A stretch of DNA of 64,000 nt from Goekera deserti (GTDB lineage: Bacteria > Actinomycetota > Actinomycetes > Mycobacteriales > Geodermatophilaceae): positions 62,001 through 126,000 of the forward strand of contig NZ_JAAGWK010000005.1 of assembly GCF_010685995.1 (NCBI RefSeq), in the 5' to 3' direction. Within the stretch, counting starts at the first letter, position 1. The number at the start of each line of letters is the position of its first letter. Below, one piece after another: positions 55,097 to 64,000 of the stretch. The notes below the pieces were generated by a model that worked only from the letters and a program-made list of their open reading frames with translations, had not been told where the DNA came from and searched no databases. The position numbers and the translations under genes are program-made.

Positions 55097-55296
55097 GTGG
55101 ACCTCAACGTGCTCTGACCAGCGCCCGTTCCCCGTCGCCGGCCACCCACCCCCCGGGGGTGCGGGCCGCCGGGACCACCCGCACCGTGTCATCGGAGGAC
55201 ACGCGGGCACCCTGTGTGCCTTGCCTCACGGTCGGCTCTCACCGGCCCCCCGACCGCAACAGGCCCGTAACCTCGACGGGTGGAGGTACACCACTG

Positions 55297-57272
<1,976 letters not shown>

Positions 57273-57276
<4 letters not shown>

Positions 57277-58397
57277 CCACCCTGCCCGACCCCTTGCTGT
57301 CACACCCCGACCCCACCGCCGGGCACGTCCACGACCTGGGCATGCCGGCCGCCGACCCGATCGCCGCAGCGGTCGCTGCTGGCGGGGACAAGCAGACGGC
57401 CCTCAAGGCCAAGGACTTCAAGACCGACCAGGAGGTGCGCTGGTGCCCCGGGTGCGGTGACTACGTCATCCTCAACGCGGTCCAGAGCTTCCTGCCCAGC
57501 CTCGGGATCGCCCGCGAGGACATGGTCATCGTCTCGGGCATCGGCTGCTCCTCGCGCTTCCCGTACTACATGAACACCTACGGGATGCACTCCATCCACG
57601 GCCGGGCGCCGGCCATCGCCACCGGGCTGGCCGCCTCCCGCCCCGACCTGTCGGTGTGGGTGGTCACCGGTGACGGCGACGCGCTGTCGATCGGCGGCAA
57701 CCACCTGATCCACACGCTGCGGCGCAACGTGAACCTGACGATCCTGCTGTTCAACAATCGGATCTACGGCCTCACCAAGGGCCAGTACTCCCCCACCAGC
57801 GAGATCGGGAAGGTCACCAAGTCCACCCCGATGGGCTCGCTGGACCACCCGTTCAACCCGATCTCGCTGGCCCTCGGTGCCGACGCGACCTTCGTGGGCC
57901 GGGCGATGGACTCGGACAGGAAGGGCCTCACCGAGGTGCTGCGCCAGGCGGCGGAGCACCAGGGCACGTCGCTGGTGGAGATCTACCAGAACTGCAACAT
58001 CTTCAACGACGGCGCCTTCGACCTGCTCAAGGACCCGGCCACCGGCGCTCAGTGGTCGATCCCGCTGGTTCACGGCCAGCCGCTGGTCTTCGGTCCCGAC
58101 GGCGGCGCCTGCGTCGTCCGGGACGAGTTCGGCGGGCTGCGGATCGCCGAGACCAACCAGGTGGACGCCGCGCAGATCGTGGTGCACGACGCGCACCGCG
58201 AGGACCCGTCGTACGCGTTCGCACTGTCCCGGCTCTCGCACCAGGACCTGCGGTACACCCCGATGGGCGTGTTCCGCTCGGTGCAGAAGCCGGTCTACGA
58301 GCGGATGATGGCCGATCAGCTCGAGGACGCCCGCGCCGAGCAGCCGGCCGACCTCGGTGCCCTGCTCAGCGGCAACGACAACTGGGTCGTCGCCTGA
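57273..58397 (+). CDS. korB: 2-oxoacid:ferredoxin oxidoreductase beta subunit (KorB-type)
   Basis: The 374-residue protein has the iron-sulfur and TPP motifs VRWCPGCGDYVILNAVQSFL, SGIGCSSRFPYYMNTYGMHS and WVVTGDGDALSIGGNHLIHT, and QNCNIFNDGAFD. It binds thiamine diphosphate and a 4Fe-4S cluster and pairs with KorA. Residues 1-50 are an unconserved leader. GTG at 57273 overlaps the korA stop. The TGA stop is followed by TGGAGGACC, the box of a stop-linked repeat, in the plus orientation. Confidence 0.94.
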
Positions 58398-58453
58398 TGG
58401 AGGACCCCCTGCCCCCCACCACTCGCAGGTTCGTGGCGGGACCATGCAGGGGG
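58398..58453 (+). repeat. Stop-linked two-stem repeat, plus-strand korB copy
   Basis: One base after the korB TGA comes GGAGGACC, then an outer stem CCCCCTGC/GCAGGGGG (58403-58453), an inner CCACCAC/GTGGCGG pair with one mismatch, and GGGACC. The inner loop (TCGCAGGTTC) differs from the common ACGCTCCGCGC, so this copy is diverged. It follows the direction of the upstream gene. Confidence 0.65.
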
Positions 58454-58480
58454 CCGGGGGTGATGGCGGACCGCGCTGGC

Positions 58481-59911
58481 TCACCGTGCGCGGTCCTGGC
58501 GCCGCGCTGAACCGGGCTCTTTCGGGACGGTGGCGGTCAGCACGTCGGTGAGGATCGCCAGCGCGCCGACAAGCTCGGTGCGGGACGGGGCCGCCCAGCC
58601 CAGCACCATGCCCGACCGGCGCGGGCCGGCGGGCGACGCGTGGTGGCGGGCCAGGCCGTCCAGCAGCACACCCCGCTGCTCCGCAGCCGCCAGCACGGCC
58701 GCCTCGGTGGCCGCGTCGGGCAGCGGGACGACGACGTGCGCCCCGGCCAGGTCACCGTGCGCCACTGCCCCACCGGCCTCGACGGCCGCGAGGACCAGTG
58801 CCCGACGGGCCACCAGCTCGCGGCGCAGCCGGCGCAGGTGCCGGGACAGGTCGCCGCTGGTGGCCAGCGCGGCGAGCACCCGCTGCCCGGCGCGGGGCGG
58901 CCGGGTGCCGGTCCGTGCCCGCCGCTCGACCAGTCCGTCCCGCAACGGCCCGGGGGCCACCATCCAGCCCACGCCGAGCGTCGAGGACAGCACCTTGCTC
59001 GCGGTGCCCAGATGCACCACGACGTCCGGCCCCAGTGCGGCCAGCAGCGGCAGCGGCGCCACGTCGTAGCGCAGCTCGCCGTCGTAGTCGTCCTCCAGCA
59101 CCCACCAGCCCTCGGTGCGGGCCCGGGCCACCAGCGCCGACCGCCGGGGCGCCGACAGCCGCCGGCCCAGCGGGTACTGGTGCGCCGGCGTGCAGTAGAC
59201 GGCCGCCAACCGGTCCGGCAGCGCGTCGACGACCAGGCCGTCGTCGTCCACGGGCACCGGGACGACGGTGACACCGCGGTCGCGCAGCGCGCCGACAGCC
59301 CGCTGGTACCCCGGCTCCTCGACGGCGACCCGGGCACCCGCCGGCAGCAGCGCGGCGATCTCAGCGACCGCGGCGGAGGTGCCGCTGGTCGCCAGCACGT
59401 CGTCCGGTCCGGCGACCAGACCCCGGTGCCGCAGCAGGTGCTCGGCCACCGCAGCGCGGAAGCCCGGGTCGCCGTGCCCGTCCGGACGCCCGTCCGGGGC
59501 CAGGTCACCGGCGGCCCGCCAGGCCCGCCGCCACGCCGCCCGGTCGAGCACCTCCAGGCAGGGCGAGCCGGCCCGCAGGTCGACGTGCCCGGCCCCGCCG
59601 GCCGGTGCCGGGGTCACCGCCGCCGGCAGCACGGGCGGAGCTGCCGCGGGGCCGACCCCGGGGGTGCCGACCACGAAGGTGCCCACCCCGCGGCGGCCCT
59701 GCACCCAGCCCTCGGCCAGCAACTGGTCGTAGGCGGCGGCGGTGACCGTGCGACTCACGCCGAGTACGGTCGCCAGCTCCCGGGTGGAGGGCAGCCGGTC
59801 CCCGGGGCGCAGCGAACCGCCGACCGTCGCCCGGCGCAGCCCGTCGGCCAGCTGCACGGCGAGCGGCGCCGCAGCCGACCGGTCCAGCAACACCGGTGGC
59901 ACCTCGGGCAC
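58481..59911 (-). CDS. MocR-type (PdxR-like) transcriptional regulator: GntR helix-turn-helix fused to an aminotransferase
   Basis: The 476-residue protein has an N-terminal winged helix (LADGLRRATVGGSLRPGDRL, RELATVLGVSRTVTAAAYDQ) and a class I aminotransferase domain with the PLP lysine in HLGTASKVLSSTLGVGWMVA and DDYDGELRYD. MocR proteins use bound pyridoxal phosphate as a signal and usually control vitamin B6 genes. It is divergent from an FMN-binding split-barrel gene. GTG at 59911 (VPEVPPVLLDRSA) has GGAGG 5 nt upstream. The same frame stays open through a (CGGGG)n tract upstream, so an earlier start cannot be excluded. Confidence 0.85.
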   Translation of the reverse strand: MPEVPPVLLDRSAAAPLAVQLADGLRRATVGGSLRPGDRLPSTRELATVLGVSRTVTAAAYDQLLAEGWVQGRRGVGTFVVGTPGVGPAAAPPVLPAAVTPAPAGGAGHVDLRAGSPCLEVLDRAAWRRAWRAAGDLAPDGRPDGHGDPGFRAAVAEHLLRHRGLVAGPDDVLATSGTSAAVAEIAALLPAGARVAVEEPGYQRAVGALRDRGVTVVPVPVDDDGLVVDALPDRLAAVYCTPAHQYPLGRRLSAPRRSALVARARTEGWWVLEDDYDGELRYDVAPLPLLAALGPDVVVHLGTASKVLSSTLGVGWMVAPGPLRDGLVERRARTGTRPPRAGQRVLAALATSGDLSRHLRRLRRELVARRALVLAAVEAGGAVAHGDLAGAHVVVPLPDAATEAAVLAAAEQRGVLLDGLARHHASPAGPRRSGMVLGWAAPSRTELVGALAILTDVLTATVPKEPGSARRQDRAR

Positions 59912-59946
59912 CTCGACCTCCGTCTCTGACCCACCCCGATCCCGAC

Positions 59947-59990
59947 CGACCCGCCCCGCCCCGCCCCCGCCCCGCCCCGCCCCGCCCCGC
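59947..59990. repeat. CCCCG pentanucleotide tract upstream of the mocR gene
   Basis: Eight or so near-perfect CCCCG units run from about 59947 to 59990, 36-80 bp upstream of the mocR start and next to the 23-bp repeats. A 5-bp unit can change spacing or frame if it slips. Confidence 0.7.
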
Positions 59991-59994
59991 CAAG

Positions 59995-60060
59995 ATGGCC
60001 ATCTGGGCGGCGCCCTAATGGCCATCTTGGCGGCGCCTTGTTGGCCATCGTGGCGGAGCG
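59995..60060. promoter_or_regulatory. Three direct repeats with 23-bp period: probable MocR operator
   Basis: ATGGCCATCTGGGCGGCGCC (59995), ATGGCCATCTTGGCGGCGCC (60018) and TTGGCCATCGTGGCGGAGCG (60041) start exactly 23 bp apart, about two helical turns. They lie between the divergent regulator and the FMN-binding gene. MocR dimers are known to bind paired direct repeats on one face of the helix, and three sites would allow cooperative binding. A TAGATT hexamer at 60074-60079 may be the -10 of the plus-strand gene. Confidence 0.7.
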
Positions 60061-60145
60061 AGGGGTCGCGACGTAGATTGTGGCCTGGTGAGATGACCGT
60101 GTATTGGCCGTTGGACCAGGCCACGGTGGCACGCAGGATGGTCCA

Positions 60146-60871
60146 GTGACCAGCTCATCCGTGCCCACCACCCCGCCCCGTCCCCCGACGGGGCAGCCCG
60201 CGGCGGCGGCGCTCTCGGCGACACCGCGCAGCACGATCCGGCGCGGTGCCCGGCGGGCGCGGACCGACCGCGCCGAGCTGTACGCCGTGCTCGACGCGGG
60301 GCTGGTCGGTCACCTGGGCGTGAGCGTCGACGGCAGCCCGTACGTGCTGCCCACCGGCTACGGCCGGGACGGCGACACGCTGTACCTGCACGGCTCGACC
60401 GGTGCGGCGACGCTGCGGGCGGCGGCCGCGGGCACCCCGGTCTGCTTCACCGTCACGCACGTCGACGGCGTGGTCTACGCCCGCTCGGCGTTCCACCACT
60501 CGATGAACTACCGCTGCGCCGTGGTGCACGGGGCGGCGAGGGTGGTCACCGACCCGGCGGAACGGCTGCTCGGCCTGCAGGTGCTCACCGACCACCTCGC
60601 GCCCGGCTCCTGGGCGGCCACCCGGCAGCCGGACCGGCGGGAGCTGGCGGCCACGGTGGTGCTGGCCCTCGACCTGGCCGAGGCCAGCCTCAAGGTCCGC
60701 ACCGGCCCACCCGGGGACGACGAACGGGACGTGGCCGCGAACGCCGGCGACTGGGCCGGCGTCCTGCCGGTCAGCACGGTGCTGGGCGCCCCGGAGCCCT
60801 GCCCGCTGCTGCCGGACGGCGTCCCCGTGCCCGCCCGGGTGCGCGAGCGCGGGCTCAGCCGGCCGGGGTGA
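60146..60871 (+). CDS. FMN-binding split-barrel protein (pyridoxamine 5'-phosphate oxidase-like family)
   Basis: The 241-residue protein contains DRAELYAVLDAGLVGHLGVS, VDGSPYVLPTGYGRDGDTLY, LHGSTGAATLRAAAAGTPVC and SAFHHSMNYRCAVVHGAARV. This is the PF12900-type (Pyridox_ox_2/NimA-like) split barrel that binds FMN or F420. It is divergent from a MocR regulator across three operator-like repeats, so it is probably controlled by it and linked to vitamin B6 or detoxification; the substrate is unknown. GTG at 60146 is the likely start. Its 3' end overlaps the convergent lipoprotein gene by 17 bp. Confidence 0.82.
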   Translation: MTSSSVPTTPPRPPTGQPAAAALSATPRSTIRRGARRARTDRAELYAVLDAGLVGHLGVSVDGSPYVLPTGYGRDGDTLYLHGSTGAATLRAAAAGTPVCFTVTHVDGVVYARSAFHHSMNYRCAVVHGAARVVTDPAERLLGLQVLTDHLAPGSWAATRQPDRRELAATVVLALDLAEASLKVRTGPPGDDERDVAANAGDWAGVLPVSTVLGAPEPCPLLPDGVPVPARVRERGLSRPG

Positions 60872-62066
60872 CCCGCAGGACCTCGTCGGCGCCGCCGCCG
60901 TTGTCGGTGGTCACGTACAGGGCGCCGTCCACGCCGGTCTGCACGGTGCGGATCCGGCCGCGGCTGTCCTCCAGCTCGGGCAGCCGGAACTGCTCCACCA
61001 GCCCGCCGGAGCCGTCCAGCCGCAGGGCGAGCACACCGGTGTCCTTCTGCACGCCGAGCAGCAGCAGCCCGTCGTAGCTCCCCCACTGCGGGCCGTCGAG
61101 GAAGGTGGCACCGCTGACCGCGATCGTCGGCTCGCCGGAGGCCCAGGCGGCCGGCAGCACGTCGGCGGTCTCCGGGTCGGTCATCGGCACGCTCTCGTCG
61201 TAGACGCCCTGACCCACCGGGTCGTAGCCGCCGTTGCCGCCCGGGCGCAGCTGGGTCACCTCGTCGTCGCGGTCGGTGCCCTGCTCGGCGGCGAACACCG
61301 TGCCGGTGCCGGGCTGCACGGCCAGGCCCTGCACGTTGCGGTGCCCGGTGGTCCAGAGGTACGGGGACACGTCGGACCGGCCGAGGAACGGGTTGCCGTC
61401 CGACGGCTGACCCGTGCGCGGGTCCAGCCGCAGCACCTTGCCGGCCAGCGAGGTCAGGTCCTGCGGGTTGGTGCCCAGCGCGTTGTCCCCGGTGCCGACC
61501 AGCAGCTGGCCGGTGGGGTCGATGCGCAGCCGGCAGCCGCCGTGCCGGCCGGAGGCCTCGTTGACCGGGATGTCGTCGAGCACGGGGCGGGCACCGCGGG
61601 TGGCCGTCGTCCAGCCGGCGGACACCGTCCAGGACAGCACCGCGATCCGGGTGCCGTCGTCGTCGGTGATGCCCTGGCAGGTGTAGAAGGTGCGGGTGCC
61701 GGCGAAGTCGGGGTCCAGCACCAGCCCCATCAAGCCGGTCTCCCCGTCGGCGAACAGGTCGTCCATGTCGGCCTGCACCTGCTGCACGGTGCCGTCGGGC
61801 AGCACGGCACTGAGCCGGCCGTCCCGCTCGTCGACCAGCAGGGTGCCGTCGGGGGCCTGGGCGACGTCCCACGGGTGGTCCAGCCCGTCGGCGACCACCT
61901 CGACCTGCAACGCGGGTGCCCCGGCCGGCGCCGGATCCGGGGCGGCCGGGGGTGGGCCGCCGGTGGCCGCACTGGGCGACCCCGGCTGGTCGCTGCTGCA
62001 GCCGGCGAGCAGGACGCCGACGGTGAGGGCGGCCAGGGGCGCGGTGAGGCGTCGGGGCAGGTGCAT
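60855..62066 (-). CDS. PQQ-dependent sugar dehydrogenase-like lipoprotein
   Basis: The 403-residue protein begins with a lipoprotein signal (LAALTVGVLLAGCSSD) and a Pro/Ala linker, then a six-bladed propeller of the soluble glucose/sorbosone dehydrogenase family: ADGLDHPWDVAQAPDGTLLV, GETGLMGLVLDPDFAGTRTF, ASGRHGGCRLRIDPTGQLLV (catalytic-His region) and WTTGHRNVQGLAVQP. It would act outside the cytoplasmic membrane. Many members, including hedgehog-interacting-like ones, have no proven PQQ activity. ATG at 62066 (MHLPRRLTAPLAALT) is preferred to ATG at 62078. Confidence 0.85.
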   Translation of the reverse strand: MHLPRRLTAPLAALTVGVLLAGCSSDQPGSPSAATGGPPPAAPDPAPAGAPALQVEVVADGLDHPWDVAQAPDGTLLVDERDGRLSAVLPDGTVQQVQADMDDLFADGETGLMGLVLDPDFAGTRTFYTCQGITDDDGTRIAVLSWTVSAGWTTATRGARPVLDDIPVNEASGRHGGCRLRIDPTGQLLVGTGDNALGTNPQDLTSLAGKVLRLDPRTGQPSDGNPFLGRSDVSPYLWTTGHRNVQGLAVQPGTGTVFAAEQGTDRDDEVTQLRPGGNGGYDPVGQGVYDESVPMTDPETADVLPAAWASGEPTIAVSGATFLDGPQWGSYDGLLLLGVQKDTGVLALRLDGSGGLVEQFRLPELEDSRGRIRTVQTGVDGALYVTTDNGGGADEVLRVTPAG

Positions 62067-62133
62067 GCACCCCAGCATCCCCGGTCCCGACCCGTGCCGG
62101 GGCCGGCCACGGACGCGTCCGGCGCCGCGGGCC

Positions 62134-63201
62134 TCAGGAGCTGCGGGTCACCACGTAGTCGCAGAGGGCCGAGAGCGCGTCGCGCACCTCGCCGTCGGGC
62201 AGGGCGGTGAGCCGGGCACGGGCTCGGCCGGCGTACTCCTCGAGCATCCGGGTGGCCCGGGCCAGCGATGCGGAACCGCGCAGCAGGGCGAGCGCCTCGG
62301 CGTGCTCGGCGTCGTCGGTGACGGGGCGGGCCACCAGCTCGCGCAGCCGGGCCTCGGCCGGGTCGGTGCCGGCCAGGGCCAGCAGCGCGGGCAGCGTGGC
62401 GATGCCCTCGCGCAGGTCGGTGCCCGGCGCCTTGCCCGACGTGCCGCCCTGGCTGACGATGTCCAGCAGGTCGTCGGACAGCTGGAAGGCGATGCCGACG
62501 TCCTCGCCGAACGCGGTGAGCTCCTCGACCAGTGCGGCCGGCGCGCCGGCGAACGAGGCGCCGAAGCGGGCCGAGGTGGCCACCAGCGAGCCGGTCTTGT
62601 CACCCAGCACGGCCAGGTAGTGCGCCACCGGGTCCTCACCCGGGGTGGCGCCGACGGTCTCCCGGATCTGGCCGGTGACCAGCCGCTCGAAGGTGCGCGC
62701 CTGGATGCGCACCGCCTCGGGGCCGAGGTCGGCCAGCAGGTCCGAGGCGCGGGCGAACAGGAAGTCCCCGGCCAGGATGGCGATGCTGTTGCCCCAGCGG
62801 CTGTTCGCGCTGGGCGCCCCGCGCCGCAGGTCGGCCTCGTCCATGACGTCGTCGTGGTAGAGCGTGGCCAGGTGGGTCAGCTCCACCACGACCGCGGCCG
62901 GCACCACGCCGGGGGCGTGCGGGTCACCGAGCTGCGCGGCCAGCAGGGTGAGCAGCGGGCGGAAGCGCTTGCCCCCGGCGAGCATCAGGTGCCCGGCGGC
63001 CTCGGTGACGAAGGCGTGCTCGCTGGTGACCGCCGACTCCAGCGCCGACTCGACCACGCCGAGGGCGTCGGACAGCGCGTCGCCGAGCTCACCGTCGGGC
63101 AGCCACGGGCCGATCGTGGAGGCCGGTGGGGCCGTCCGGTGCCACAGCTGCGTCGTGCCCTCGGTCGCGTCGTGCGCTGCCGCGGCGGCGTTCCCGGTCA
63201 T
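62134..63201 (-). CDS. Polyprenyl diphosphate synthase (trans-isoprenyl; menaquinone side chain likely)
   Basis: The 355-residue protein has GGKRFRPLLTLLAAQLGD, THLATLYHDDVMDEADLRRG (first Asp-rich motif DDVMD), NSRWGNSIAILAGDFLFARA and IAFQLSDDLLDIVSQGG (second motif DDLLD). It condenses isopentenyl diphosphate into a long all-trans chain. Its position after nuoN, coupled by TGATG overlap, points to quinone synthesis, most likely heptaprenyl to nonaprenyl diphosphate for menaquinone. The product length cannot be read from the sequence. Confidence 0.9.
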   Translation of the reverse strand: MTGNAAAAAHDATEGTTQLWHRTAPPASTIGPWLPDGELGDALSDALGVVESALESAVTSEHAFVTEAAGHLMLAGGKRFRPLLTLLAAQLGDPHAPGVVPAAVVVELTHLATLYHDDVMDEADLRRGAPSANSRWGNSIAILAGDFLFARASDLLADLGPEAVRIQARTFERLVTGQIRETVGATPGEDPVAHYLAVLGDKTGSLVATSARFGASFAGAPAALVEELTAFGEDVGIAFQLSDDLLDIVSQGGTSGKAPGTDLREGIATLPALLALAGTDPAEARLRELVARPVTDDAEHAEALALLRGSASLARATRMLEEYAGRARARLTALPDGEVRDALSALCDYVVTRSS

Positions 63202-64000
63202 CAAGCGCCGAAGATAGCCGCACGTTCGGCGAGCTCCAGCACCGCCCCGGGCACGACCCCGAGGACCAGCGTCGCCGACACGGTCACGGCCAGCACGATC
63301 GTCGTCGGCAGGCCGGGCACGCCGACCGTGGGGCCGTCCTCGGCCGGGTCGGAGAAGTACATCAGCACGACCAGCTTCAGGTAGTAGAACGCCGCGATGG
63401 CGCTGGCCACCAGGGCGACCACGACCAGCGGCCACGCGCCCTGCTCGATCGCCGCGCGGAACACGGTGAACTTGCCGATGAAGCCGCTGGTGAGCGGGAT
63501 GCCGGCCAGGGCGAGCAGGAAGAGGGTCATGATGGCGGCGGTCAGCGGCGAGCGGCGGGCCAGCCCGGCCCACTGCGACAGGTGCGTCGCCTCGCCGTCC
63601 CCGTCGCGCACCAGGGTGACCACGGCGAAGACCCCGACGGTGCTGATGCCGTAGGCGAGCAGGTAGAACATCGTGGCCTGCAGCCCGGAGCCCGTGCCAC
63701 CCGGCCCGAGGCCCAGCACACCGGTGAGCAGGAAGCCGGCGTGCGCGATCGAGGAGTAGGCCAGCATCCGCTTGACGTCGGTCTGGGTGAGCCCGAGCAC
63801 CGCGCCCACCAGCATCGACACGATCGCGATGCCGTAGACCAGCGGCCGCCACGTCCACTCGCTGTCGCCGAAGGCCACGTAGAGCAGCCGCAGGATGGCC
63901 CCGAAGGCGGCGACCTTGGTGCACGCGGCCATGAAGGCGGTGACCGGGGTGGGGCTGCCCTGGTAGACGTCCGGCGTCCAGGTGTGGAAGGGGGCGACGC
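63201..64000 (-). CDS. nuoN: NADH-quinone oxidoreductase subunit N (C-terminal part; gene runs off the right edge)
   Basis: The visible ~266 residues include APFHTWTPDVYQGSPTPVTA, FMAACTKVAAFGAILRLLYV, TDVKRMLAYSSIAHAGFLLT and GIPLTSGFIGKFTVFRAAIE, typical of NuoN, an antiporter-like proton-pumping subunit of complex I. Several membrane helices are evident. The conserved Lys and His residues of the half channels (AACTK, SSIAH) are present. The N-terminal part and the other nuo genes lie outside the window. The stop overlaps the start of the polyprenyl synthase gene. Confidence 0.95.
   Translation of the reverse strand, partial: VAPFHTWTPDVYQGSPTPVTAFMAACTKVAAFGAILRLLYVAFGDSEWTWRPLVYGIAIVSMLVGAVLGLTQTDVKRMLAYSSIAHAGFLLTGVLGLGPGGTGSGLQATMFYLLAYGISTVGVFAVVTLVRDGDGEATHLSQWAGLARRSPLTAAIMTLFLLALAGIPLTSGFIGKFTVFRAAIEQGAWPLVVVALVASAIAAFYYLKLVVLMYFSDPAEDGPTVGVPGLPTTIVLAVTVSATLVLGVVPGAVLELAERAAIFGA

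Noticed and set aside
61690-63384. 564-codon plus-strand frame opposite the lipoprotein, polyprenyl synthase and nuoN genes
   Set aside because: It is antisense to three genes with clear motifs and has no start signal.

Overview
The window is one contiguous stretch of a very high-GC actinobacterial chromosome. Nearly all codons end in G or C, GTG and TTG starts are common, and the ribosomal, rpoBC and tRNA order is actinobacterial. Gene content and synteny (tRNA-Thr, tRNA-Met, rpmG, two MaoC dehydratases, tRNA-Trp, secE, nusG, rplKA; korAB, htpX and nuoN near yajQ) fit a Frankia/Geodermatophilus/Streptomyces-grade organism. A Geodermatophilaceae-like bacterium is my best guess, but it is an inference. 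There is no CRISPR array, insertion sequence, prophage or rRNA.

Layout. 1-1616: divergent molybdenum-cofactor genes fdhD and mobA, then an NAD(P)-binding reductase. 1629-24810, all on the minus strand and read right to left: the str operon (rpsL, rpsG, fusA, tuf), the S10 operon (rpsJ to rpsQ), the spc operon (rplN to rplO, secY, adk, map), infA/rpmJ and the alpha operon (rpsM, rpsK, rpsD, rpoA, rplQ, truA). 25518-28051, plus strand: a trypsin-fold protease, a small protein that looks like a free copy of its N-terminal domain, and an F420-type LLM oxidoreductase. 28185-43031, minus strand: secE, nusG, rplK, rplA, then rplJ, rplL, rpoB, rpoC. This block is interrupted between rplA and rplJ by two plus-strand lipid genes (a cyclopropane-fatty-acid-synthase family methyltransferase and a DUF1295 membrane protein). 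43126-47438: tRNA-Trp, an aminotransferase, an M1-like lipoprotein peptidase, two MaoC dehydratases, rpmG, tRNA-Met and tRNA-Thr. 47564-53600: a membrane GGDEF/EAL protein, a candidate 20-residue peptide gene, a large helical protein with a small WXG100-like partner, a TadE/TadG-like protein and tRNA-Tyr. 53692-64000: yajQ, htpX, korAB, a MocR regulator divergent from an FMN-binding protein, a PQQ-dependent sugar dehydrogenase-like lipoprotein, a polyprenyl diphosphate synthase and the end of nuoN.

The main body is the core translation and transcription machinery with its secretion genes (secY, secE). Promoters can be proposed ahead of rpsL, rpoB, infA and tRNA-Trp/secE, and GC-rich hairpins punctuate the operons. 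The most unusual feature is a family of about 60-bp two-stem repeats that start within a few bases of the stop codons of rpoA, rpsM, rpsN, rpoB, rplL, rplA, rplK, nusG and korB (and 17 nt after cfa). The stem sequences differ between copies, the pairing is mostly preserved, and the loop is nearly constant. One copy is tandemly amplified behind rpoA. I do not recognise this family. Other points of interest are the protease with its stand-alone prodomain-like neighbour, three 23-bp-spaced operator repeats at the MocR gene, a back-to-back leaderless promoter pair for fdhD/mobA, and a truA gene without a normal start codon.
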